Below the pieces are notes generated by a model. That model was given only the letters and a program-made list of their open reading frames with translations, did not search any database and was not told the origin of the DNA. From contig CAVOKZ010000012.1 of the NCBI GenBank assembly GCA_963696625.1, positions 1 through 49,951 on the forward strand: 49,951 nt of DNA, read 5' to 3'. Source of the DNA: JAWVFN01 sp963696625. Lineage in GTDB: Bacteria > Actinomycetota > Thermoleophilia > Solirubrobacterales > 70-9. Below are positions 7,744-17,126 of this stretch, piece after piece (positions within the stretch are counted from its first letter, which is position 1; the number at the start of each line of letters is the position of its first letter). The position numbers and the translations under genes were made by a program.

Positions 7744-9682
7744 GGCCCTGGCCGCCGCCGGAGTGCTCGCCCTCGCGGTGGGCACCCTCGCGGGCGCGCT
7801 GAGGGGCTCCACATCCATCGCCCCACTGGTCCAGGCGGCCGGCATCGCGGCCCTTGGAGCGGCCGGCGCCGTCGTCCTGATCGGCGGCGATCCGATCGGA
7901 GCGCCCTTCCGCGACTCGCTCGATCCGGCCCTCGGCATCGACCGCCTCAGCGGCTTCTTCCTCGCCACCGTGGCGCTGGTGGCCGTACCGGCGCTTCTCT
8001 ACGCGCGCGGCTACCTCGCCGGCGCGCCGGGCGCGCGGGCGCTGGTCCCACTCACCGGGCTGTTCCTGGCGACGCTGGCCGGCTTCGTGGTTGCCCGCGA
8101 CCCCTCGACCCTGCTCGGATTCTGGGAGCTGCTGACGCTGGTGCCGGCGGCTGCGATCCTCGTCCGCAGCAGCGAGGCGCCGGTTCGCCGCGCCGTCTAC
8201 GTCTATCTGGCGGTGACCCACCTCGGTGGCGTCGGGGTCTGGGTCAGCCTGCTCACGCTCGCCAACTACGGCGCCCTCAGCGACCCGGGGGCGTTGGCCG
8301 CCCACGGCCAGGGTCTCGAGACCGTCGTCGTCGCCTCGGCGATCGTCGGCTTCGGCACCAAGGCCGGCCTGATGCCGCTGCACTCGTGGCTGCCGCGCGC
8401 CCACCCTGTCGCCCCGGCTTACCTCTCGGCCCTGATGTCGGGAGTGATGATCAAGGTCGCGCTCTACGGCCTGATCCGCGTCGTTTTCGAGTGGGCGGCG
8501 CCGGCGCCGGAATGGAGCGGCTTCGTGATCCTCGCGATCGGCCTGCTCTCGGCGCTCGGCGGCGTCCTCTACGCGCTGGTTCAGCACGACCTCAAGCGCC
8601 TGCTCGCATTCCACTCGATCGAGAACGTCGGGATCGTCGCCCTAGCCCTCGGCGCCTCGGTTCTGTTCGCCTCGCGGGGATCGACCTCGTGGGCGGCGAT
8701 CGCCTTCGCCGCCGGGCTCCTCCACATCCTCAATCACGCGATCTTCAAGGCGCTGCTGTTCCTCGGCGCCGGGTCGTTCGAGCGGGCCACCGGGGCGCTC
8801 GAGCTCGATCACCTCGGCGGGCTTCTGCGGCGAATGCCCTGGACCGGCGGCGCCTTCCTCGTCGGTTCGATGGCGATCGCCGGCGTGCCGCCCTTGAACG
8901 GGTTCGCCTCGGAGTGGCTGACACTTCAGTCGCTGATCCACCTCGCGGTCGAGCCCCCGCTCGGAGTTGGGCTCGCCGGCGCTGTCGCCGCGGCCGGGCT
9001 CGCAGCGACCGCGGCGCTGGCGCTCTACTGCTTCGTCAAGGTCGTGGGGCTGGTGCTGCTCTCCTCGCCGCGGCGAGAGGCCGTGGCGACCGCCGAGGAG
9101 GCGCCCGCGAGCATGAGGGCGGGCGTCCTCATTCTGGCCACGCTCTGCGTCGCCCTCGGGATCGCGCCGGGGCTGCTGGTCCCGATCCTCGCCGACCTCG
9201 GACCGCAGCATGTCGACCTGCCCACCCAGCCCGGCCTCGAGATCCCCGGAACCGGCTCGCTGCCGTCGCCGTGGCTGGCGCTCGGGCTCGCGGCGGGAGT
9301 GGCGGTGCTCTGGCGCCTGCGAGGGACGCGCCGTTCCGCCCCGGCGCCGGCCTGGGCCTGCGGTCAGCGGGTCGAGCCGGCGCTCGCCTACAGCTCGGCT
9401 GGATTCACCAAGCCGCTGCGGCTGGTGCTCGAGTCGGTGCTGCGCCCGAGCCGGGAGGTGACGGTGACCGAGGCCAAGGGCCTGACGCTCGAGGTCAGCT
9501 ACTCGGGTGAGGTGCCGCACCTCTTCGACACCAAGATCTACGAGCCGACCGAGCGCCGCGCCCTGCGCGCCGCCCACGTCGTCCGGCGGCTGCAGTCGGG
9601 CAGCATCCGCGCCTACGCCGCCTACCTCCTCGGCCTCCTGCTCGTTCTCCTGCTTCTGACCCGGACCGGTGTGCTCGGATGA
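7730..9682 (+). CDS. hyfB: HyfB/NuoL-like proton-translocating membrane subunit
   Basis: The product is 650 aa, almost all hydrophobic, of the Complex I/Mrp antiporter family. The core motif ALMSGVMIKVALYGLIRV carries the key lysine. GFGTKAGLMPLHSWLPRAHPVAPAY and FHSIENVGIVALALG also match, with LNHAIFKALLFLGAG after them. The C-terminal cytoplasmic stretch (PAWACGQRVEPALAYSSAGF) is typical of HyfB rather than NuoL. It starts with TTG 7730, overlapping the regulator by 14 bases. It would couple electron transfer in the hydrogenase-like complex to H+ or Na+ transport. Confidence 0.9.
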   Translation: MSVAEALAAAGVLALAVGTLAGALRGSTSIAPLVQAAGIAALGAAGAVVLIGGDPIGAPFRDSLDPALGIDRLSGFFLATVALVAVPALLYARGYLAGAPGARALVPLTGLFLATLAGFVVARDPSTLLGFWELLTLVPAAAILVRSSEAPVRRAVYVYLAVTHLGGVGVWVSLLTLANYGALSDPGALAAHGQGLETVVVASAIVGFGTKAGLMPLHSWLPRAHPVAPAYLSALMSGVMIKVALYGLIRVVFEWAAPAPEWSGFVILAIGLLSALGGVLYALVQHDLKRLLAFHSIENVGIVALALGASVLFASRGSTSWAAIAFAAGLLHILNHAIFKALLFLGAGSFERATGALELDHLGGLLRRMPWTGGAFLVGSMAIAGVPPLNGFASEWLTLQSLIHLAVEPPLGVGLAGAVAAAGLAATAALALYCFVKVVGLVLLSSPRREAVATAEEAPASMRAGVLILATLCVALGIAPGLLVPILADLGPQHVDLPTQPGLEIPGTGSLPSPWLALGLAAGVAVLWRLRGTRRSAPAPAWACGQRVEPALAYSSAGFTKPLRLVLESVLRPSREVTVTEAKGLTLEVSYSGEVPHLFDTKIYEPTERRALRAAHVVRRLQSGSIRAYAAYLLGLLLVLLLLTRTGVLG

Positions 9683-10599
9683 CGGCACTGGCCGGAGTCG
9701 TCCAGGTGGTGGGCGGTGTCGCCGTCGCGCCGCTGATCGTCGGTTCGATCCAGTCGCTGAAGGCGCAGCTGCAGGGTCGCCGCGGCCCGTCGCCGCTTCA
9801 GCCCTACCGCGACCTGCGCCGGCTCTGGGGAAAGACGCTCGTCGATCCGCAGCCGACTACGGTCGTCTACCGGCTCGCACCCTGTCTTATCGCCGCCGCC
9901 ACCGCGCTGATCCTGGTCATGGTGCCGATCGGAGGGGTCTCGCCGGACTGGCCGTTCGGCAACGACGCCCTCGTGCTGATCGGCCTGTTGGCCCTCGCCC
10001 GCTTTGCCCTCGCCGCGTCGAGCTGGGACACGGGCTCGGGCTTTGCGCTGATGGGGTCGGGTCGCGATCTCACGATCGCGGTCTTCGCCGAGGCGCTGCT
10101 GGTGTTGGCCGTGATTCTGGCGGCGGTGCCCGTGGGCAGCACCGACCTGGTCGCGATCAGCGATGCGGCCAACGGGAGCGCGCCCTGGAGCGAGCCCGGT
10201 CATTGGTGTGCGGCCATGGCCTTTGCGCTCGTGATTCTGGTCGAGACCGGCCGCCAGCCGATCGACAACCCCGACACCCACCTCGAGCTGACGATGATCC
10301 ACGAGGGACCGCTGCTCGAATACGCCGGCCGCGACCTGGCGCTGCTCGAGTGGAGCGCCGCGGCGCGGCACTGGATCTTCCTCGTCCTCGGCGCCGAGCT
10401 CTTCCTTCCCCACTGGGGCGGTTTCGGCGAGCGGCTCGCCTGGCTCGGCGCCGGCGTGGTGTTCCTCTGCGTGGCGCTGGCGCTGACCGAGACCGCGCAG
10501 GCCAAGCTCCGCATCCTCCGCGTCCCGGCGCTGCTGGCGACGGGCTGCCTGCTCGCGCTTGCGGGGCTCGCCAGCCTGCTCACCGGAGGCCTCGGATGA
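9679..10599 (+). CDS. hyfC: HyfC/HycD/NuoH-like membrane subunit
   Basis: The product is 306 aa with about eight membrane segments. The NuoH-type signature QGRRGPSPLQPYRDLRRLWGK is at residues 32-52, and ETGRQPIDNPDTHLELTMIHEG matches the conserved cytoplasmic loop that contacts the quinone- or hydrogenase-facing module. It overlaps hyfB by ATGA. In group 4 hydrogenases it anchors the hydrophilic arm to the antiporter-like subunits. Confidence 0.93.
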   Translation: MTALAGVVQVVGGVAVAPLIVGSIQSLKAQLQGRRGPSPLQPYRDLRRLWGKTLVDPQPTTVVYRLAPCLIAAATALILVMVPIGGVSPDWPFGNDALVLIGLLALARFALAASSWDTGSGFALMGSGRDLTIAVFAEALLVLAVILAAVPVGSTDLVAISDAANGSAPWSEPGHWCAAMAFALVILVETGRQPIDNPDTHLELTMIHEGPLLEYAGRDLALLEWSAAARHWIFLVLGAELFLPHWGGFGERLAWLGAGVVFLCVALALTETAQAKLRILRVPALLATGCLLALAGLASLLTGGLG

Positions 10600-11213
10600 G
10601 CGGCGCCGCGATCGCCGCCCTCGCGGCGCTGGCGCTCGGGGTCATGGTCGTGCGCCGGCGCAGCGTGGCCACGCTCCTGGTCGCGGCGCAGTCGCTTGTC
10701 CTCGGCGTCGGCGCGATCGGCCTCTCCGGCGGCCACGGCAGCGAGTTCGCGATTGCGGGCGCGGCCCTCTTTGTTCGCGCAGCCGCGCTCCCGGCGCTGT
10801 TCCAGTTCACCCGCCGCCGCACACCCGAGCCGGGCCTCGTCCGCGCCGCCCAGCCCGCCTCGGTTCGGCTGCTGGGCGGGGTCGCGGTCGCGCTCGTGGC
10901 GGCGGCGCTGGCGCCGCCGCTCGGCATCGGCGACCGCGCCGCCGAGCAGGGCGCGATCGCGCTGGTCGTGCTCGGGATGGCGATCGTCGTCGCCCGCCGG
11001 CCGACGCTGTTTCAGGCGCTGGGCGTGCTCGTCGCCGAGAACGGTGTCTACCTGCTGGCGCTGTCGGTGCACGGGGGCCTGCCGGCCGTGATCGAGCTGG
11101 GCGTGCTCTTTGACCTGATGCTGGTGCTGACCGTGGTCGCCGCGTTCAGCTACGGGATTCACCGCGAGCTGGGCAGCGGCGATACAGAGCTTCTGCGGGG
11201 CCTGCGTGACTGA
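10596..11213 (+). CDS. hyfE: HyfE-like membrane subunit (NuoK-related)
   Basis: The product is 205 aa with about six hydrophobic segments. The region LGVLVAENGVYLLAL is the NuoK/HyfE core with its conserved glutamate, followed by VIELGVLFDLMLVLTVVA. ATG 10596 overlaps the hyfC stop by four bases. Length and hydropathy fit HyfE, which fuses a NuoK-like part with extra N-terminal helices. It is probably part of the ion-translocating arm. Confidence 0.87.
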   Translation: MSGAAIAALAALALGVMVVRRRSVATLLVAAQSLVLGVGAIGLSGGHGSEFAIAGAALFVRAAALPALFQFTRRRTPEPGLVRAAQPASVRLLGGVAVALVAAALAPPLGIGDRAAEQGAIALVVLGMAIVVARRPTLFQALGVLVAENGVYLLALSVHGGLPAVIELGVLFDLMLVLTVVAAFSYGIHRELGSGDTELLRGLRD

Positions 11214-12693
11214 CGCCGCGACGCCGCTCGTCGTTGCCCTGCTCGCCGCGCCGCTCGCGACGGCGCTCGGCGCCGCGCTGATGCCGGGCACGCGCGCCGC
11301 CGACCGCTTCAACCTGGCCGGCGCCGTCGTCACCTCCGCGCTGGCGCTGACGCTCGCCGCAACGGCTCTGCTCGAGGCCCCCGGGGTCGCCGCGAGGGCG
11401 ACCTGGTACCTGCTCGACGTCCCGGCGGGGCTGTTCCTCGCCTTGGTCGGCGTCATCGGCCTCGCCAGCGCGGGCGCGTCTCCCGCCTACCTCCGCCACG
11501 GCGGGCGCAGCTTCCTCAGCGCCCGGCGCTCCCGCGCTGCCTACTACGCGGCATTCAACATGTTCTGGGCGGCGTTGCTGGCGGTGCCCCTCGCCGACAA
11601 TCTCGCGGTCGCCTGGGTTCTGGTCGAAGCGACGACGGCCGCGTCGGCACTGCTCGTCGCCTACAGCGGCAAGCGAACGGCGCTCGAGGCCGGATGGAAG
11701 TACGTGATCCTGACCTCGCTCGGCCTCACGGTGGCGCTGCTCGGCATCGTCGTTCTCTTCGCCGCGGTCGGCGGCGAGAGCGGCACCTCGCTGGGCGACC
11801 TCGACTGGCGCTCGCTGGCGCTCGCGGCGCCCCGGCTGCCCCACGAGACGACGTTGATCGCCTTCGTCTTCATCGTCGTCGGCCTGGCGAGCAAGATCGG
11901 CTGGGCGCCGGTCCACAACTGGCTCCCCGACGCGCACTCAGAAGCCCCGCCGCCGATCAGCGCGATGCTCTCGGCGGCTCTGCTGCCGACCGTGCTGCTG
12001 ATCGCCTGGCGCACCGAGCTGGCGCTGGCGCCGGCAATCGGAGAGGGCACGGTGCAGGCGCTGCTCGTCGGATTCGGCCTCGTTTCGCTCGCGGTCGCGG
12101 TTCCGTTTCTATGGCGGCCGCTGCCGTGGAAGCGCCTGCTCGCCTACTCGAGCCTCGAGCACATGGGCGTGCTGGCGCTCGGCATCGGCTTCGGCACGCC
12201 GCTGGCGATCGCCGGCGTTGCCATCCACGTCGCCGGGCATGGCCTGGCCAAGGCGCTCGGTTTCTACGCGGCGATCCCGCTGCTGCGAGAGGATCCCGCC
12301 GGCGCCGAGGCGCCCGCACGCGGTGTCGCCAGGACGAGCCCGGCCACGGCCTTCTCGATCAGCGTCTCGCTGCTCGCCCTCGCCGGGTTGCCACCCCTGC
12401 CGCTCTTCGTCTCGGAGGTGATGATCCTGCTCGGCGGGATCGAGGCTGGTTTGCTCGCTCCCGCGGCCGTGGCCGCGTTGCTGCTCGCTCTCGGCTTCCT
12501 CGGCCTCGCCCATGCGCTGCTCGAGGGACTGCTCGGCGAGCGACGCCGCGGCAGCGGCCGTGGCTCACGAGCCGCACGCCCGGTGGCGGTGCTGGCCGGC
12601 GTGACGGCGATCGCATTGCTCGCCCTCAGCGTCGTGGCCTTCAGCGCACCGGGCTCGGCGATCGTCGACGGGCTGATGGGGAGCGGGGCATGA
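11206..12693 (+). CDS. hyfF: HyfF/NuoN-like proton-translocating membrane subunit
   Basis: The product is 495 aa from GTG 11206, overlapping hyfE by eight bases. Antiporter-family motifs include ASKIGWAPVHNWLPDAHSEAPPPISAML and LLAYSSLEHMGVLALGIGFG, followed by HVAGHGLAKALGFY. It is the second antiporter-like subunit of the complex, as HyfF is in E. coli hydrogenase 4. Two such subunits (HyfB and HyfF) suggest a Hyf-like architecture rather than the smaller Hyc type. Confidence 0.9.
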   Translation: MTDAATPLVVALLAAPLATALGAALMPGTRAADRFNLAGAVVTSALALTLAATALLEAPGVAARATWYLLDVPAGLFLALVGVIGLASAGASPAYLRHGGRSFLSARRSRAAYYAAFNMFWAALLAVPLADNLAVAWVLVEATTAASALLVAYSGKRTALEAGWKYVILTSLGLTVALLGIVVLFAAVGGESGTSLGDLDWRSLALAAPRLPHETTLIAFVFIVVGLASKIGWAPVHNWLPDAHSEAPPPISAMLSAALLPTVLLIAWRTELALAPAIGEGTVQALLVGFGLVSLAVAVPFLWRPLPWKRLLAYSSLEHMGVLALGIGFGTPLAIAGVAIHVAGHGLAKALGFYAAIPLLREDPAGAEAPARGVARTSPATAFSISVSLLALAGLPPLPLFVSEVMILLGGIEAGLLAPAAVAALLLALGFLGLAHALLEGLLGERRRGSGRGSRAARPVAVLAGVTAIALLALSVVAFSAPGSAIVDGLMGSGA

Positions 12694-14106
12694 ACGCGAG
12701 CCGGCTGGAACGCGTCGAAGCTCGAGACTGGCGCCGGCGCTGTGCCGAGGCCCTCGAGGCGGGCGAGCGCTTCTGCGGCGCCTTCGCCACCGCGGCCACG
12801 GGCGGGGCGGAGTGGACGGCGCTGTTCGCCGACGGCGCCCAGACCCGGGCGCTGCGCGCGGCGGCCGGCGCAGAGGCGGACTCGCTCCTCGATCTCGTAC
12901 CGGCCGCGAACTGGGACGAGCGGGAAGCGCACGACCTCTTCGGCATCCGCTTCGACGGCCACCAGCCGATTCGCCCCCTCCTGCGGCACACCGCCGACCT
13001 CGAGGAGTGGACGGTCCCGGTCGGCGGCGAGGGCGTCCACCAGGTGGCCGTCGGACCGATTCACGCCGGCGTGATCGAGTCCGGGCACTTCCGCTTCCAC
13101 GTCGTCGGCGAGCGCATCCTGCTGCTCGATCTGCGCCTCTTCTACAAGCACCGCGGCCTCGAGCGCGCGGCCGAGGGAGCCACACTCGCCGGCGGGATCC
13201 GCTTCGCCCAGCGGGCCTGCGGCGCCTGCGCCGTCAGCAACTCGGTCGCCTACGCCCAGGCCTGCGAGAGCCTTCAGGGCCTGGCCCCGACGGACTCGCT
13301 GCGCCGCGCGCGGACGACCCTGCTCGAGCCTCGAGCGCCTCTACAACCACCTCAACGACCTCAGCGCGATCTGCGCCGGGGTCGGCTTCGCGCCCGGCAA
13401 CATCGCCTTCGCGGCGCTCAAGGAGCGCGCCCTTCGCCTCAACGCCGACCTCGCCGGCCACCGCTTCCTCTTCGATTCGGTCGGGGTGGGCGGCAGCGGC
13501 TTCGGCGTCGTCCCCGCCGATGCGGCACGCGCCCGCGAGCTCCTCCGCGACCTGAATCGCGACGCGGCGGCAGCCTGGCGGGAGCTCGCGTTCTCGGCCT
13601 CGGCGCAGGCGCGTTTCAGAGGCATCGGCGTTCTGAGCGCCGATGACGCAGCCCGCTTCGGCGCCGTGGGTCCGGTGGCGCGGGCTTCGGGCGTGCGCGA
13701 GGACGTCCGGGCGTTCAGCCCCGGGCTTACCTACGGCGGCTCGTTCGGCCCGGCCGTGCCTCGGGACGCGAATGGGGATGTCACCGCCCGGGTCGAGACA
13801 CGAGTGCTCGAGCTCGAGCAGTGCTTCGAGATCCTCGACGAGCTGCTCGCGAAGAGGATCGAGCCCGCCACGGCGGTCCCGGGTGCACAACGGGCGTCGA
13901 TCGGCCTTTCCAGGGTCGAGAGCCCGCGCGGGGAGACCGTCTGCTGCGTGGAGGCAGAAGGCGACGCCGTTGGTCGCCTGCACCTGCGTACGGGCTCCTA
14001 CGCCAACTGGCCGGCGCTTGCAGCCGCCGTTTCCGGCGAGCTGCTGCCCGACTTCCCGCTGATCAACAAGAGCTTCGAGCTCTGCTACGCGTGCGTGGAC
14101 CGCTGA
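12690..14106 (+). CDS. hyfG: HyfG-like [NiFe]-hydrogenase large subunit, interrupted by an apparent frameshift
   Basis: The N-terminal third is a NuoC-like 30 kDa domain (NWDEREAHDLFGIRFDGH). It is fused to a NuoD/hydrogenase large-subunit domain, as in HyfG/HycE. The first CxxC motif is RACGACAVSNSVAYAQA and the last is ELCYACVDR at the C-terminus, so all four nickel-ligand cysteines are present. The frame changes near 13329: reading GAG-C-CTC instead of GAG-CTC shows one extra C, after which LERLYNHLNDLSAICAGVGFA continues in the +1 frame to 14106. Without that base the protein would be 471 aa. As written, translation stops at 13646. This is either a sequencing error or a real disruption. 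Confidence 0.85.
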
Positions 14107-14107
14107 C

Positions 14108-14563
14108 ATGTTCGTCCTCCTGAGACAGCTGCATCGGGTGCGGCGCCGGGCTGCCCTGCCGCCGCGCGGCCCGGGCCGCTCGCTCGCCCTGCGCCACGTC
14201 GATGCCGGCTCGTGCAACGCCTGTGAGCACGAGCTGACCGCCACCTCGGGCCCCGACTACGACCTGCAGCGGTTCGGGCTCGACGTCGTCGCCTCGCCGC
14301 GTCACGCCGATGCCCTGCTGGTCACGGGCGTCATTACCAAGCGCATGCAGGGCCCGCTCCGCGACGCCTACGACGCGATGCCCGAGCCCCGCCTCGTGGT
14401 CGCCCTCGGTGACTGCGCGCTCGGCCGCGGCGTGCTCGCCGATGCCGCCGAGCTCGCCGCGCCCCTCGATCAGCTGCTGCCGGTGGACATCCGCGTTCCG
14501 GGCTGCCCGCCGACCCCCGACGCGATCGCCGCCGCGATCCTCGCCGCGATCGATGGTCGTTAG
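14108..14563 (+). CDS. hyfI: HyfI/NuoB-like hydrogenase small subunit
   Basis: The product is 151 aa. Four cysteines for the proximal [4Fe-4S] cluster are visible: AGSCNACEHE (two), ALGDCALGRG and VPGCPPTPDAI. It follows hyfG by one base and ends the operon. It would pass electrons between the NiFe-bearing large subunit and an iron-sulphur carrier. No HycB/HyfA-type ferredoxin subunit or formate dehydrogenase is adjacent, so the electron partner is unknown. The 3' end overlaps the convergent ABC permease stop. Confidence 0.92.
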   Translation: MFVLLRQLHRVRRRAALPPRGPGRSLALRHVDAGSCNACEHELTATSGPDYDLQRFGLDVVASPRHADALLVTGVITKRMQGPLRDAYDAMPEPRLVVALGDCALGRGVLADAAELAAPLDQLLPVDIRVPGCPPTPDAIAAAILAAIDGR

Positions 14564-15330
14564 GCCTTGAGCTTGCGCCCGGTCGTGAACAGGTACTGCG
14601 ACCAGCCGAGCAGGACGAGGGCCATCGCTCCGAGTACCGAGAAGGAGATTCCCGCGCCGACCTCGGACGTCCCGAGGAACCCGTGCCGGAGCGCGTCGAC
14701 GACGTAGAACAGAGGGTTGATGTGGGAGATCTCCCTCCACGGCTGCTCGAGGCTGTCGACCGCGTAGAACACGCCGCCGAGGAAGGTCAATGGCAGGATC
14801 ACGATGTTGTTGATGAACGACGTGTGGTCGAAGCTGTCGGCGTAGACGCCGACGATCGTGCCCAGCGAGCCGAAGCAGATCGTCAACAGCAGGACGGAGC
14901 CGATCAGCAGCGCGGGCTCTTCGATCGGGCAGTCGGTGATCGGCACCGCGACCGCCGCCAGCGCGCCGCCGATCAGCAGCGCGCGGAAGGCGCCGCCGGC
15001 GAGGTAGCCGATGTTCATCTGCCAGGCGTGCATCGGGGCCGAGAGCACGTCGTCGATGAAGCGGTCGGCGCGCCCCTGGTAGACGGTGCTCGCGTTGTTG
15101 GAGTAGGCGGCCTGCGCCATCGCCATCGCGATCAGGCCGGGGACGATGAAGACGCGATAGTCGACGCCGTTAACGGTGCTGATCCGGCTCCCCAGCGAAA
15201 AACCGAAGACAATGATGAAGAGGAGCGAGGAGACCACCGGCGCCAGCGTCGTCTGCGTCCACAGCTTCAGCACCCGGTGGCACTCGCGGCGGCAGAGCCA
15301 GTAGAAACCGACCCACGGGCGCGCGGCCAT
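14560..15330 (-). CDS. ABC-2 type transporter permease
   Basis: The product is 256 aa with six hydrophobic segments. It has the ABC-2 family features: an N-terminal cytoplasmic helix, VVSSLLFIIVFGFSLG, a central DVLSAPMHAW-type coupling region, and LPLTFLGGVFYAVDSLEQPW with INPLFYVVDALRHGF near the C-terminus. It overlaps the ATPase gene stop by one base and forms a two-gene exporter operon with it. Substrates of this family include drugs, lipids and polysaccharides; none can be assigned. Confidence 0.9.
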   Translation of the reverse strand: MAARPWVGFYWLCRRECHRVLKLWTQTTLAPVVSSLLFIIVFGFSLGSRISTVNGVDYRVFIVPGLIAMAMAQAAYSNNASTVYQGRADRFIDDVLSAPMHAWQMNIGYLAGGAFRALLIGGALAAVAVPITDCPIEEPALLIGSVLLLTICFGSLGTIVGVYADSFDHTSFINNIVILPLTFLGGVFYAVDSLEQPWREISHINPLFYVVDALRHGFLGTSEVGAGISFSVLGAMALVLLGWSQYLFTTGRKLKA

Positions 15331-16085
15331 TACGCCGCCGCCTCGGTCAGGCGCCCGGAGGCGACGGTCTTCATATAGACCTGCTCGAGGCTGGAGGCGT
15401 CGTAGCGATCCTTCAGCCCGTCAGCGGTGTCGCGAGCGACGATCTTGCCCTCGCCGATCAATGCGATCTCCTCGCAGAGCTCCTCGGCCTCCTCGAGGTA
15501 GTGCGTCGTCAGCACGATCGTCGTCCCCTGCTCGTGGAGGCGCCGGATGTAGCGCCAGAGCTCAAATCGCAGCTCGAGGTCGACGCCGGCGGTCGGCTCG
15601 TCAAGGATCACCAGCCGCGGCTCGTGCAGCAGCGCCCGCGCCAGCAGCAGCCGGCGGCGCATGCCGCCCGAGAGCCTCGGCGCCTTCACATCGCGCTTGT
15701 CACGCAGATCGAAGACGTCGATCATCCGCTCGGCGCGGTCGGCCGACTCGCTGCCGCTGAGGCCGAAGTAGCCGCCGTGGTAGAGCAGCGTCTCGTAGAC
15801 GGTGAGGAAGCGGTCGAGGTTGGGCTCCTGCTCGGAGACGCCGACCATGCGGCGCGCGTCGAGGCTCGAAGCCGGGCGTCCGAATACCGAGATCTCGCCG
15901 GCGGTGGGGCGGACCAGGTTGCAGACGGCGCTGATCAGCGTGGTCTTGCCGGCGCCGTTGGGCCCGAGCAGGCCGAAGAACCTGCCCGCGGGGACGGTCA
16001 GGTCGAGCGCGTCGAGGGCAAGCAGCCCGTCGGCATAGCGCTTGCTCAGGCCCGAGATCTCGAGCGCATGCGGCGAGTGGTCCAC
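15330..16085 (-). CDS. ABC transporter ATP-binding protein
   Basis: The product is 251 aa from GTG 16085, chosen because it starts just before the first conserved strand (ALEISGLSKRYADGLLALD). The frame is open far upstream, but that part is non-coding or antisense. Motifs are Walker A GPNGAGKT, signature LSGGMRRRLLLARALL, Walker B LVILDEPTAGVD and the switch His in TTHYLEEAEEL. It is the nucleotide-binding partner of the ABC-2 permease directly downstream. Confidence 0.93.
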   Translation of the reverse strand: MDHSPHALEISGLSKRYADGLLALDALDLTVPAGRFFGLLGPNGAGKTTLISAVCNLVRPTAGEISVFGRPASSLDARRMVGVSEQEPNLDRFLTVYETLLYHGGYFGLSGSESADRAERMIDVFDLRDKRDVKAPRLSGGMRRRLLLARALLHEPRLVILDEPTAGVDLELRFELWRYIRRLHEQGTTIVLTTHYLEEAEELCEEIALIGEGKIVARDTADGLKDRYDASSLEQVYMKTVASGRLTEAAA

Positions 16086-16118
16086 CGCACCAAGGTTAGG
16101 GAGCCTAAGCTCCCTGCC

Positions 16119-16898
16119 TTGAGCACGGCACGGGTCGCCGACATCGAGCTCCACTATGAAGAGCACGGGGCGGGAATGCCCCTGTTGCTGATCGCGGGCA
16201 TCCCCGCGGTCGCCGACGACTGGCGACCCCTGGCAAAGCCGCTCAGCGCCCGGCGGCGGGTGATCGCCTACGACAACCGCGGCGGCGGGCGCTCGACCGT
16301 GACCGAAGGGCCGTATTCGGTCGAGCAGCTCGCCGGCGACGCCGCGGCGCTGCTCGACGAGCTCGGGATCAGGCGCGCCGACGTGTTCGGCATGTCGCTC
16401 GGCGGCATGATCGCCCAGGAGCTGGCGATCGGCTGGCCCGAGCGCGTCGACCGCCTGATCCTCGGCTGCACCCACGCCGGCCCCAAGAACTCCGCTCCGC
16501 AGCCTCGCGAGACGGCGCGCGCCTTCGCGATGGAGACCGACGACTGGGGCGAGCGGATCGAAGCGCTGGCCCCGCTCGCCTTCGCCGAGGGCTTCGACGG
16601 CGACCGGCTCGAGGAGTTCATCGCCAAGAAGTCGCGCGACGGCCAGGACCCGGTCGGCTACCGGGGCCAGATCGACGCGGCGCTCGGCCACGACACCTAC
16701 GAGCGCCTCGGTGAGATCACCGCGCCGACGCTGATCGTGACCGGCGACGAGGACCGCATCGTCCCGCCGCTGAGCAGCGCCGTCCTGCACGAGGCGATCT
16801 CCGGCTCGCGCCTGGCCGAGATCGAGGGCGCCGGCCACCTCTTCTTCATCGAGAAGCCCGGCGAGAGCCTCGAGGTGGTCGAGGGCTTCCTCGGGTGA
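16119..16898 (+). CDS. Alpha/beta hydrolase
   Basis: The product is 259 aa from TTG 16119, the only sensible start before the first beta strand (VADIELHYEEHGAGMPLLLI). The nucleophile elbow is GMSLGGMIAQE; the acid lies in VTGDEDRIVP and the histidine in GAGHLFFIEKPG, giving a complete Ser-Asp-His triad. It resembles 3-oxoadipate enol-lactonase-like esterases, but the substrate cannot be assigned. It is divergent from the ABC operon, with about 33 bases between starts. Confidence 0.88.
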   Translation: MSTARVADIELHYEEHGAGMPLLLIAGIPAVADDWRPLAKPLSARRRVIAYDNRGGGRSTVTEGPYSVEQLAGDAAALLDELGIRRADVFGMSLGGMIAQELAIGWPERVDRLILGCTHAGPKNSAPQPRETARAFAMETDDWGERIEALAPLAFAEGFDGDRLEEFIAKKSRDGQDPVGYRGQIDAALGHDTYERLGEITAPTLIVTGDEDRIVPPLSSAVLHEAISGSRLAEIEGAGHLFFIEKPGESLEVVEGFLG

Positions 16899-17126
16899 GT
16901 GAGCAGCTCGTAGTGCTCGTCCTGGGCGGGGTGGAAGTGGGAGGGGGCGGGGGTCCCTCGGGGCCGTATGAGGCGACTACTTCGAGCAACTCCGGCTACT
17001 CGCTCTGAACGGCGTGCGACTCGGACGCGGTCAGCTTCAGCGCCTCGGCCACGGCCTCAAACCCAGATGAGTAGTTCCACGACCCCGCACGCCTGGACCG
17101 CCGCCGTGGAACCAATCATCTAGCGC

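Noticed and set aside
16899..17126. Possible small gene or regulatory RNA between the hydrolase and FMN reductase
   Set aside because: No frame with credible codon use or start, and no convincing dyad; nothing supportable was found.
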